Source: Azolla pinnata (lineage: Eukaryota; Streptophyta; Polypodiopsida; Salviniales; Salviniaceae). Taken from it: a stretch of DNA of 50,013 bases. The notes below the pieces were generated by a model. That model saw nothing but the letters and a program-made list of their open reading frames with translations, was not told the origin of the DNA and did no database searches. Position numbers and translations under genes: made by a program. This document shows, one piece after another, positions 22,959 to 34,616 of this stretch; position 1 is the first letter of the stretch, and every line of letters starts with the position of its first letter. The stretch is taken from the NCBI GenBank assembly GCA_037176905.1, contig JBBBWG010030165.1:1-50013 (forward strand), in the 5' to 3' direction.

Positions 22959-25900
22959 GCTGCTGCTACTGTTGCTGCGGTCTTTAATGTTGTCGTTGCT
23001 ATGTGCATGTATCGATTATGACGATCCGTTTACAGATTGTCAATAATTCGAATTTGCAGATGCCTAATCCTAAGTAGTATACCTACTTCTTAGTAGCCTA
23101 ATTATATTGTATACGGTAATGTTGAAGTGCAATATAAAACAGGAACGATCCCAGCACTAGTACTTCTGAAACAAATCTAGTATTATATAGTGATCATAGA
23201 ATTAACAGTCGATTGGTGGCCAATGTTGTTGGTAATTGGGCCATTGATGCTTCGATAACTATGTGGTCATCAGATTTCAAGTCGGAGTACAGCGAGGATC
23301 ATGGGCGGCGCTACAATTAGCAGTCAAGACCATTGTTGATCATGATTTATATTATTGTAAGTATATTGCCCACTGATTCGGCGTGATTAATTCGCCCTTA
23401 ATTTAAGGCTCGGAATGCTTGATTAACTCAGCATTTGAAGCTAATTAGCAATAAATCTGTGATAATCTGTGGGTAATTCTTGCACTTTTATATTGCGTGT
23501 ATGCATTGTACATGTATAACTAGCTGTACATATGCAATGTATTGTGTGTCTCGTACAAATAGTTATAATTATACCTTACGGATTGCCCAGTTTGCAGTAA
23601 TTTGATCTCTTGCCCTGCAATTACGGTCATATCATCATCATCATCAAACATCAGATGTCATGAAGCTGGATCATGAGGGAAGAAGATTAATATATATATA
23701 TATATATATATATACACAAACGAGATCTGAATCAAGGGATTAAATTTGAGAAGGATCATGTTATATAAATTATACTTGACATCTTCTCGTGATCATTAAC
23801 ATTGCTGTTACGCAGAATATGGTCTTGATAATTCGATGGTGCGGAATGATCGGATCCAATCATATGACGATGAATCATATTCCCATGATAGGTGGTCATG
23901 ATGGTGCTGCAGGCGATGGCGATATTGGCGATGTTGATGGTGATGGTGACGGCTGAAATATAATTACAATATGGAATCTGGATGGGATCTTCTTGCAGGG
24001 ATGGAATCAGAATATTCTGCCTGAATATGATCCGAAGGTGGTACGGAGGGCTTCAAATGGTCGAATTTGGCGGCTTCAAAACTCGCCCCCTGCACAGCAA
24101 ATAAGCCGCGTAAGAAAGCAATTTTCAGAAGACGATTCAGAAGACGATTCAGAAGATGAAGAAGAAGATGATGGTGGTTGAGAAGAAGAATTGATCAGAA
24201 TGATATGGATTTGGTGAAGAAGAAGGTCCAGTGTGATCATCAGAGAGACGATTCTTATGCCATTGATGATCATCCAACTTGTGGGCAATTCGAGGCTGGA
24301 TCATGTGACCATTCACAGCAGATAATTCTTAAATTTGATCCATGCGAAATTACGGAATTTAACACAGATTATCAGCAGCCATTTGCACCCTTAGAATTCT
24401 AATATAGAATTAAAAGGGGGCAGATTAAAACCCCCCCCCCAAAAAAACACAAAAAACGGGGCGTTAATTATCATGTATAATTCACAACAACAAACGGCCT
24501 TTCGATGGCCAAAAGAAATGGTCAGGAAGCAGCAGACTTGATCTATTCATTGAGTGATTTGATTTGATTTGATTTGATTGACTGATTGTGGGCATTTTCT
24601 GTGATTATCATACCAATGCTCATTCGTATTGTGTTGATCAGATGATCAGCGGCAATAGCAGTACCGCGTCCATGGATTAAAATAATTAGATTGATATGAA
24701 AAATGCTTAAAATCACACACATGCATAACATATACATATATATAGATAGATAGATAGGCAGATCATTTCAAGAAATTATAAATGGGATTGAAATTGTGTA
24801 TATATATATATGTAGAATATACATAGCCTATAGGTATGCAAAGATCATTTCAGGAAATTATAAATGGGATTGAAATTTACGATCGAGATATAATATATGG
24901 GCCCAATTCTGTTCCATTGGACCATTACCCAACTACCAATTACCATCCTCATCACCCTGCCCATGATCAAATTTGGCTTAACTATTACATAAATTTGCTA
25001 GATATATATGTTGCAGGCTCCATTACCATCCTTGTTATGATCTTCAATCGGCTAAATCAACAGAATTAACCATACATTTCGGACCAGCCTCCCCCAACCC
25101 CAGCTTCGTTTTCTATACCTCACCTCCCTGCCAACAAACGATGGAATGGATCGTTGCTGTATTATATCCGGCTGTTACTTGTTAGCGATCCGCCCCCGAG
25201 TTAGTTAGTAACTACCATATGGATTCTATCGAGAAATCGCCACTGCAGGAACCGCATAACACGGCGGCCTCGTCGATTCGAATGGCCAATCGCTTGCTGA
25301 CACATCATGGAGAAGGAAGAGTAAATTAGAGAAGAACACAACTACATTTTGTTTGGTTGCTAAATGCTAGACTTTTCTTTAGCCAAAACCACCCTTTTTT
25401 TAGATGCCTGCATCAAGAGTCAATCCCTCAAAAACTACCTCTGATTCTGTTTCTTCCTCTTCTTAGCCCATTTCTTTCTCAACTACACTTGAGCTTGCTG
25501 CTGACTTGCTGCACACCAGATGAGCCATGGGCCATGACCGAAAACGAAGAAGAGAAAAAGAAGAGCCATGTGATCATCCCTTTTTCAGTTGCTAGTTCAA
25601 TGTATATTAATCCTTGAACCTGAGAAACAACAGCAAATTCCTCCCATAGCCGTGTAGCATCAAGCAGATACCCCGTGTATAGCTCCAGCAAAACCAGGAA
25701 AACATACTATGCTCTAGAGAGCTTGAGAAAATCAAGCCACGCTTTTCCCTGAAGGTGGACTTAACCTGAGTAACCTTCCCATTGATGCAGCTCAACAATT
25801 CTCAAATGAGTCAGAATAGTCGTAAATAACAGCCGAATGATGGGGTATCCTTGAAATTGGCCTTCAACAGTGATACTTCATGCATGCTATGATCGAACTT

Positions 25901-26560
25901 TCATCGTTTTACCAATGAATAGAAGTAGACTGAAGTGCAGGAGCACTGGCAGAAGCACATGCCACAACACACTAGAGCTGATCGAGTGCATTTCCAAAGG
26001 TAATCAGTCCATCAGTATGCATAGATTTAGAGATTACATTCTGTGGTCATTAGTAATGCTCACGGTTTAGGGACAAGAAAGCAAAAGGCAAATGTCAAGT
26101 GGATTAACATGATCAGAACTTCGTTCTCCACCACATGCCAAACCAACAAACTCTATAATACAACGCTACCAAATGCTTTAAAGCTTCCAAACTCTATAGA
26201 ATACCTCAGCAAAACATTCAGAAGTGTGAATCACATTCCACGTACTTGATAATAGCATTTTATTGTGTCTTTCAACATTGGAATTCCCAATGTACACAAA
26301 CTTGAGATTACAATCTATATACTTGTAAAGCATTATATTGGTCTGGTTATGGTTTTCTTTCCTTCATTTTTTCCTTGTCTTTGGGTGGGGGAAACCTCAA
26401 CAGACATGATAATGATAAATAAAGAGAGCACATATGATCATATAGCCCATTGGAGACATGGTTTTGTCTACAAGGTATGTATTGCTTATATGTGCTCAAT
26501 GGATGAGCAGAGGCCTAGCTAACATCGAATCCACTTACGATACCAACCAATGTTCGGATC
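22959..26560. other. Intergenic region between PEPCK and the DUF2062 gene
   Basis: No further gene recognised. The first several hundred bases should hold the PEPCK promoter and leader. A (TA)n run lies at 23686-23715 and a TTTGATTTGAT run at about 24555-24580. A segment starting GATCATTTCARGAAATTATA occurs at about 24761 and again at 24842. A + strand open frame at 23993-24181 ends in an acidic ED repeat and has no family match. Confidence 0.5.
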
Positions 26561-29500
26561 TCATGCAATGGCTGCCTTTTTGGGGGAGATGTCCCCCAAC
26601 TTTATCGGCACCATAGTATCAATAACAGCAAACTTACGGACGGACCAGCGGAAGAAGGGAACCAATGGAACATAAAGTGCAGCTACAACAAAAGGCGCAA
26701 CAACAAACCATCCAAGCACCTGGAAAAACCCCCACCCAAGCATGAACCCTGACAAATTTTCTTCTATTCTTTCTAGGGTTTGGAGTTTAGTTTTGATGTC
26801 TAGGGTGTGGGGTAACACAAACTACGTGTCCAAATCAAAGATCAAATATGAAAGAATAGATTTTTCTACAAACCACATGAAAGACTCCTAGCAGCAGATC
26901 TTGGCTCGCTGATCCACTGATGATCTTCTTGAAGGCATCCGATGTGAGCTCAAACTGTGTGGAGCTGTTCACCAACCATTCTCCAAACCGCAGCAATGGC
27001 ACTATGAGGCTGTGCATAATTACCAATTCCAAATGTTTCAACTTGTTCGCATCCAAGACACACAGATCGCAAGAAGAAGATCATTTTCTTTTGCCCTAAC
27101 TGAATGATAGATAGATTCACATCGGAGAGAATGATGAAAAAGAACCCAAAAAAGTTATAGAATGGAAAAAATAACACCTCAATGAGTTAATAAGTTATAA
27201 ATATCAATTGATTGATCATTGGCTTATTGAATCAACAGAAATTTAGTATGGCAGAGTAAGTAGTTAATTGATCTATTGATTAATCAAATTGATTAGCATA
27301 ATGCATCAAATAGTGATATTTGAATTTCCATCATTGTTGGTACTTGCAGTAGATTAGCAAACGGATTATTTTTGTGATGATTAATTGCAGACGACAGCAT
27401 AATATTGAAGCAATTGGTGACAATACATATAGCACTTCTGGATATAAGGAAAAAATAAACAAACAAGGAGAAGAATTGAATAGAGAAAACATAAATTAAG
27501 AACAAAAAAAAGGCGGAGCAGCATTTCCATTACTATACTAATTAACTCATGAGCTAATTTTCAGTTTTTCAAGCTTCAATTCACAGTACCTAGTTTATAA
27601 GAAAACAATTTGGATGTTATTATGCCATTGATGACTTTTTTCTGGCATTTTTTCTGTCGCTCTCCCTAGATTTCGTCATAAATCAGGCCTCCAAGATCAC
27701 ATATGAAATAAGTTCTATGAAACATTGGGCCATACTATGCACGGAAATAGAAGTTCTAATGGATACATCCAGACAGCTATTTTGGGGTGTTAAAATATCC
27801 CTAGATTTTGTCATCAATATTCAAATATGAAACATGACGAATGAAACATTTTGTGCATACTATATGCATGCAAGAGAGAAGAATGCATATGTATCAAGAG
27901 TCACCTTTAAGGGAAACAACAGCTTTGTTATTTGATGATTAAATGGAATGAATACCTGAGCTCGAGAGGTGTGGCCATGAAATTGGCAAGCAATAGAGTT
28001 GGGGCGTGACATCTAGAACCAAGGATGGCAGTTGCTATGCCACAAAGAAATACTGTGACCCCTGTTGAGGAACAGGAAAAAGATGCCATTTTTGTGCACA
28101 ATGTCAATGTACATATATGCCGTTTGTCAATTTAATGGAAAGGCATCAAATTCAAAAACTTTTTACCATTTTTCTCATACCGCATATGGGGAAAATTCCT
28201 AAAGTGATGCCTAGAGCCGCTGAGAAAGCAAGCTGTTTAGGTTCTAAGCCCCTGCCTTGCATGGACAGAAAAGGATTAATTCCTTGGCTCATCATCATCA
28301 TCATCTACTAGGAAAAACATATATGCGAAGCTCTGGTGGCGTTAGCTTCATTGCATAACAAAAAGTATTCACATAAAAGTACAGCTGCAGCCTTTTGAAT
28401 AACATTCCATAATTTCCTACCAGTCTACACTTCTTTATTCACACCATTAGAGTAATCATCGACCTTTTCGAACAGAGTCAAGGCAATTGAAAGATATAAT
28501 ACTGAATGATGGAGAAAAAGAGGTATAAATGGTCAATCAATGGCAGTAGCAAATAGAAAACCTAATCAAAATAAAACATTTGGAGTTTCCTAGTCATTTA
28601 ATCTACTTGATTGGCAGATTAGCGCTAGAGGTCATGGTTATTTAAATACCCAATGTGGAGCAGTTGGACCTATAGCATAGTTCCGATTCTCCATTTCCAA
28701 GTATTAAATAAATTAGCCAATTAGTCCAAGATTGGACATACATACATACATACATATCTATATATATATATATATATATAGTTCATTAAGGAATGAAGAG
28801 TGAGGATTGAAAGTCTTCAATCTTAAGATGGGAAACAAAGATGTCAGATCTCCAAGATTGAGCATACATACATCCATACTTACACATATATATAGTTCAT
28901 TAAGGATTGATGATGAAGATGTAAGATCTCTAGTCTGAAACTAAAAACCTAGAGTTTGGGTCTATAAAATAAGACTAGTTACCTTTATGAGGGGACCCCG
29001 GTGGGTTAATACGTAGAAACTCTGGCAATTTAGCAAAACTCTTGCTTCAAGCATGTGATCTCCTTCAACTAAATCCAAGGTATGATCTATTATCCCAATG
29101 GTATGGGATGTCCATCATGACCTAGATCTATCTCATTATCTACCTAAGGGTATTCAGGTGGTCTACCCTGTTCTTCCTAGTCGTTGCAAATGTAGAATCG
29201 GAAACAACGACACCTATTGAATAATTAAAATCATAAATTATATACATACATATATATATATATCCAATCTTGGATTGATTGGCATATTCATGCTGGAGAT
29301 CATGGTTATTTAATACCAGATGTGGAGCAGTAGGACTCATTGCATGCTTCCAATTCTCACTGCATGATGGCTATTGAGTACGCTATCTAGTTAGAATAAC
29401 CATAGTAAATCTCCTGGCAAACAACCTAAGGACAGAAAGCAAGACCTTTAAACAGATAATGTTGCTAATATGTTTACTGATGCTCCTGAAATCTACAAAG

Positions 29501-30823
29501 TGAAATCCCAATAAGGGGCGTTTGCCCTTCCTCAACCTGTACCTGCAACGAAGATGTCGATGCCCCTCAAGCTTCAAATTGAGGATGACTTAACTGATTA
29601 CTGATCACACAGATTCATATTCAGCTTTGACATCAGCAATATGAAATAAATCTAAGCGAGAAACTAAACTACTGTTAGGTTCGCAGATTCAAGGAATGGG
29701 CAAGAGCAGCATCTAGATTCAATGCACTTGACATATCATAGTCAGGTATTTGTATAATCCAAATACTACATAACTGCTTCTGAAACAGCTCCTTACCATG
29801 ATACAGCCATGAAGCTTTCAGGAATAAGGGTGGATGCTCCTACCAACTTTGTCAGTGTCCAAACACCTTCCTAGAAGGTCAAGAGTGAAGCACTTACTTT
29901 CACCTGTATGACGTGAAAACCATCCGTTCAGGGGAAATAAGGTCATGTCTTAACCTCCAAAGCTGAGAATAAACCCCATCTACCTCTCGCATGGGGATAC
30001 ATATATAATGCACCTTATGAATTGCATATTTTATCACCCTCGGACTTCTCTGGCCTCCCATTTCTATCACTTCAGAACAGTTTCAGAAAATATATCAGAG
30101 ATCTCCATGCATTCCCGTTATTGTTCCCTAGAAGAACGGGAATTGTAATGAAAGTAATCAAAACATTTCTACGAATATGCTAAAAGAACTAGATTAACGT
30201 CAGAGACATTCTCATTGGAGATTCGAATATGTATCAGATCATAAACCAAATATAGGAGCGCATAGAGACACCCAAGATGCAAATCAGAGAGATCTGCAAA
30301 TGCAACCACACTTTCAAGGGCAATTAGATAGATAACATGCACTAAGAGGGAGAAAAGAGAATTTCGGCATGCTTCTTGGTATTTTCAAATGCCTTTGTCA
30401 TTGTTCGCGTATTTCTCTTCGACCACAACCTTGGGTTGTCTAATGGCAATGGCGATGCTGAAAAGGCTACAAACTTCTGGTATCTCAAGCCATTTTATGT
30501 TGCCATTCTCCCCAAGATCTAGGGTTTCTGATGCCGCTGACGAGCATGGTTGATGAACAACAGAACGGGTGGGAATTCTTCTATGTCCTCGGAATGACAG
30601 TGTGTGACAACAGATCGCGTGGTGGGGTGAGAGCAAAATCTAAACAACAAAGCGAGAGAGAGGAGGAAACAGGAGAAAACAGAAGAAAGACTGGGTCAAA
30701 CCTGCGCAAGATGAAGATGAGCGGATCCGCAAGGTTGGTCTTCCACCATCGCCTGAGCCAATTGGCGACAGAGGCGCTGGGGCTGCTGGGCTTCATTCTG
30801 TCTTTCTGTGAACGCATCTGCAT
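26561..30823 (-). CDS. DUF2062-family membrane protein
   Basis: Function unknown; small integral membrane protein found in plants and bacteria. Five exons: 30702-30823, 28181-28251, 27956-28061, 26874-27009, 26561-26719; about 197 residues. The family core is clear: RRGLEPKQLAFSAALGIT, then LGIFPICGVTVFLCGIAT (first hydrophobic hairpin), CHAPTLLLANFMATPLELS, LIVPLLRFGEWL, a soluble loop with LTSDAFKKIISG, then VLGWFVVAPFVVAALYVP as the last membrane segment and a basic tail WSVRKF. The start used (MQMRSQKDRMK) is the nearest ATG to the conserved NWLRRWWKTNLADPLIFILRR. The frame is open further up to an ATG at 30970, so a longer N-terminus is possible. Intron 1 is 2.45 kb and repeat-rich; the exon 5 acceptor TTTTTCCAG|GTGCTTGG was chosen because only it keeps frame. 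Confidence 0.88.
28610..29370. repeat. Duplicated segments and TA/CATA tracts in DUF2062 intron 1
   Basis: A stretch containing AGGTCATGGTTATTTAAATA and ATGTGGAGCAGTTGGAC (about 28630-28670) recurs at about 29297-29335 with roughly 80% identity by eye. Between them, GTTCATTAAGGA with flanking CATACATACAT and TATATA runs is also repeated twice (about 28739-28800 and 28863-28910). No protein coding was recognised, so this may be a non-autonomous element or a segmental repeat. Confidence 0.6.
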
Positions 30824-31544
30824 CTCTGCACTGCAACCAGGTTCAGAACATATACATACCACATCTCCCCTGTTTCCGCGCCTATCTTTGCATGTAGAGA
30901 TGTATGTATGTGCATTCATGTCTATGTGCATGTATACATTCATAAGATCTATCTTTCCATGTTCTCCCAATCAGGTTTTGGTACGTAATCCCAATCCTAA
31001 GATCATATACCTCCCCTACTTCATGAAAAGTAGCGTGCATTCACTTTGTTGCTTCAATCATATTGTAATATTCATGAAGCGGTTCCGATCTTCTGAACCA
31101 GCTTTTCTACACTTGAGAGCTTTGGGTGCTTTCATGAAAATCTTCCATTTTCAGTGGATCATTTTCAGTGGGAACTCGTTGCCAAAAGATCTTTTTACCA
31201 AGTGTTCGATCATAATACAACTGTTTCCTTTTAGAACGTTTTTTTTTATCCTTATCCATCTCAAGAGAATGCGGGGACATACCAAAAGTTTGCACTCGCA
31301 TATGAGTTAATTGAATTGACAAAGAGCAGAAGATAAAAACAATTTTGCCTACATTCTGAAACAAGTTCCTTACAAGCATAATCTCGTATATCCAGTGTTG
31401 TAGGTGCCATTATCTTGTGACATCTTTTAATCTGCTGAAAATAGTATGGGTTGATAGTATCATGCTGAAACTCAGATTTATCCAACAAAAAGCTTACGAC
31501 CGACAAATCTACAATAGAAGAAAGACTCCAACAGGCCCGACAAA
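30824..31544. other. Spacer between DUF2062 start and DnaJ stop
   Basis: Contains the DUF2062 promoter side and the DnaJ 3' side (both genes on the minus strand). Open frames here (up to about 99 codons) show no family resemblance and nothing else was recognised. Confidence 0.5.
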
Positions 31545-34040
31545 TCACTGTTGTGCACATTGCACTTGTGGCCCTGCCCCTCCAGACTCCTCTTCTTCTT
31601 CATACGCCTCTTGCCGGGCTTGCTGTTGCTTCCTCTTCATCTCCTCTTCCATGTTCACATCTTGAAGGATTGTCTCTTCGCACTCATCAAGCTCCATCTC
31701 TGTCATTCCATTGTATGGCCTAGGGGGCAGTATTGCTTCCAACGCCTTGCGTTGCTCTTCCGAGAGAGACCCAGACTCTGGGAAGTCGACGGAGAAGTGG
31801 ATATAAAGCTTGCCCTTCATGAACGGGCGCTGGTGGATTGGCATGCCCTCATCATTGATAGCCTTGAATTGTCCTACAGCGAGCCATAACGTGAATGTGA
31901 ATGCTTTGAAAGAGAGAAAATGCTCCCGAAATAATCCGCCCGCAGCATTTTGTATTGCAAGCATACCATGATTTGCAATGTAATTTCGTAAATGTGAACT
32001 GAATTACATCGCCACATACATTTGACACAGTATATGGCAGCTTACACCCATTCACTACATCCACAATCAACTATGAATCATGCAGAATCTCTTACCAGGT
32101 TTGACGATCTCTAAGTTCTCTGATTTGAGGAGTAATTGACGTCCATCAAGATGGGTAAGTACAAACTGGTAACCACACAAAGCTTCCACCAAGGACAGTG
32201 AGTGCTCAACAAACAGATCATCTCCCTTCCTCTTGAATTTGGGATGTTCCTTGAGTTGAAGGACGAAGACAATATCACCTGTGACTGTATCAGGCTGCAG
32301 ACAAACAAGGACGTTCCCAGTCAACCCCAGTTTGAAAGAATTTGAGATTTGGAGGGGATTGAATGGCATAGATCTCTTGACAATGGTAGCATTGCGTACA
32401 TACTATCACTACATGACATGGAAGATAGGTTTGAAGTACATTCTCTATTATTGACAACATACCGCCTCATCTGCTTCCCCAGCAAAGGTGATCTTCTGCC
32501 CATGCCGCATGCCCTTTTCAACATGCACTTCCAAAACCTTCTTCTCTTGCACAACCTTCTCACCTTTGCACTGTGAGCACCTGTCCTTCTCACTGATGGT
32601 CTCACCTGTGCAAAGCAAAAGAGAAAATGTAAACCTTTGTGTCCAGCAGGGATGGATAAAAAACACACGGAGGCATTTTTCTTAGAACATACCAGAGCCC
32701 GAACATGTAGGGCACACTTGTTGCATCTGTTGGATCATGCCTGGGCCAAGCTGCCTAATCGTTACCTTCATACCACTTCCTTGACATCCACTACATTTTA
32801 CAGTCGCCCCAGACTTTGACCCGCTTCTGCATATCAGGACGCAGAACAATACCTCACATACATAAGTCAACACGATTCATATAGAAGGAATACTGTACGT
32901 AGCCATCCCCATAAACAATAGAAGACACGCTATGCTTAATGAGACATTCACTGATCATAAATAAACTGAACACTGCACATTACGAAAAATAGCAAATAAA
33001 CCGTATCACTACACATTACGAAATCTATGTTCAGTATATTTCCGTCAAGACATAGAAATGCATATAGGTATAATCTATCGTACATAAGCTACTAAAAGCC
33101 AATACATACAGAAGAACTTAGATCATCTGCTGGAAGACATACCCTTTGCATTTGGGGCACAAGACGTTCCTTGAGAGGGAAAGCTTCTTCGAGGTTCCAT
33201 TGTAAAGCTCTTCCAGAGAAACCTTCAGCGGATGGACAACGTCCTCTCCACGTCTCTGCCTCGATCTACCACCCCTTGAGCTACCACCTAAAAAACACAA
33301 CAATGTCAAGACAAGAATGCAAGCAAAACCCACACAACCATAAAACACCCATGATAATGCCAATAAAACAAGAAAACGATAAAAACTAACCTCCAAAGGG
33401 ACTAGCTCCACCAAAGAAGGATTCGAAAATGTCGAATGGGCTATGGCCTTCCCCACCTCCTCCCATTCCTTCTTTGATAGCATCTTCTCCATACTGATCA
33501 TATATCTCTCGCTTCTCAGGATCGCTCAAGACTTCATAAGCCTGGGCTAGCTCCTTAAACTGTGGATAAACATAGGAAAACAGCAAAGATTGCACCGTTA
33601 CAAGCAGCCTGGAAAAAAAAAATCTGACCTGGGAGCCTTAACGTGTCTCAATTTACCGAGAGGAACAAAGCGAAGATTGCACCGTTACAAGAATTCAGGC
33701 ACAAAATCTAGGGTGGGATCCATAACGTTTTTCAAATTACCAATCTACGACCACGGAAGATCAACACGGCACTTACCTTCGCAGGATCTCCGCCGGACAA
33801 AGCATTCAGGCACAAAATCTAGCGTGGGATCCATAACGTCTTTCAAATTACCGATCTACGACCACGGGAGATCAACACGGCATTTACCTTCTCCGGATCT
33901 CCGCCTTTGTCCGGATGGTTCTTGATCGCCGCTTTCCTGTAGGCTTTCTTCAACTCGTCAGCGGAGGCATTCTTGGCAACACCGAGGACTTCATAGTACC
34001 TGGTGTTGTTGCTCTTCTTGGGAGCAGCACGGCCAAACAT
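31545..34040 (-). CDS. Type I (A) DnaJ/HSP40 co-chaperone, ANJ1/AtJ3-like, prenylated
   Basis: HSP70 partner that stimulates its ATPase and delivers clients; cytosolic and membrane-associated after farnesylation. Seven exons: 33888-34040, 33391-33559, 33143-33287, 32693-32826, 32463-32605, 32096-32294, 31545-31873; 423 residues, close to the usual 420. Domains: J domain (RYYEVLGV to [12 protein letters not shown]) with the HPD triad at residues 42-44; G/F-rich [20 protein letters not shown]; four CxxC zinc motifs ([28 protein letters not shown]); substrate-binding C-terminal part; end CAQQ, a CaaX farnesylation signal. Start [12 protein letters not shown] matches the family. The upstream region carries six heat-shock elements. 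Intron 1 has a tandem copy of the exon 1 end. Confidence 0.96.
33694..33915. repeat. Tandem 111 bp duplication spanning the DnaJ exon 1 donor
   Basis: Copy 1 is 33694-33804 and copy 2 is 33805-33915, over 85% identical by eye. Copy 2 holds the last 28 bases of exon 1 and its donor GAGAAG|GTAAAT (exon end 33888). Copy 1, inside intron 1, holds GCGAAG|GTAAGT at the same offset (33777). A shorter repeat, AAGATTGCACCGTTACAAG, occurs at about 33584 and 33674. Confidence 0.9.
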
Positions 34041-34320
34041 GGTGAACACAAAGGGAGGCGGATCGACAGGGGCAAGAAGGGGGGAGCAAAAGGACTAGGA
34101 ATGAGCGCTAGACAAAGGAAGGAATGGGAGGGAGTGCGGCAAGGAAATCGGCAACAGCCAGGATTTAGGGTTAGGGCTAGGAAATCAGACGAAGGAGAAG
34201 AAGGGAGCTTGCGATCGGAGGAGGAGGACGACGAAGGAAACCCTAATGAGCACGCAGAAGAAGACGATCTGCGCAGAGAAAGAAATAGAAGAAGAACGGC
34301 GGAGAGTAAAGGTCCGCAGG

Positions 34321-34333
34321 TTCTAGAAGCTTC
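34321..34333. promoter_or_regulatory. Proximal heat-shock element of DnaJ
   Basis: TTCTAGAAGCTTC, a perfect three-box element followed by TGG, about 280 bases upstream of the DnaJ ATG. Confidence 0.75.
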
Positions 34334-34485
34334 TGGTAGTTTCCCCGCCACATAAAAAAGAAACAATTACGATACATAAATAAAATTTGTTTTTCTTCTG
34401 TTTTTTTCAAAAACACGGCTCGCAATAAATCATTTATTCGGGGACATTAGAGAGGGAAAAAACAAAAACAAAAATATAATGCCGT

Positions 34486-34616
34486 TTCTAGAATGTTCCA
34501 ATTTGACGCTTCTAGAATGTTCCAATTTGACGAGTTCCATTCTAGAAGCGTCAAAAGGAACATTCCGGAAGCGTCAGAAGGAACATTCTCGAAGCGTCAG
34601 AAGGAACATTCTAGAA
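34486..34616. promoter_or_regulatory. Heat-shock-element array upstream of DnaJ
   Basis: Five perfect three-box elements of the pattern nTTCnnGAAnnTTCn or its complement: 34486-34498 and 34510-34522 (TTCTAGAATGTTC), 34558-34570 (GAACATTCCGGAA), 34581-34593 (GAACATTCTCGAA), 34604-34616 (GAACATTCTAGAA). A two-box TTCTAGAA lies at 34540-34547. They lie 450-580 bases upstream of the ATG. HSF binding to such inverted GAA boxes is established; that these drive this DnaJ gene is inference from position. Confidence 0.85.

Noticed and set aside
24076-24288. Possible 5' exon giving PEPCK its N-terminal extension
   Set aside because: The frame is Ser-rich from a TTC repeat and shows none of the conserved extension residues.
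28610-29370. Paired direct repeats that could be ends of a mobile element
   Set aside because: No coding, no clear target-site duplication or conserved termini, and identity only about 80%; kept as a plain repeat.
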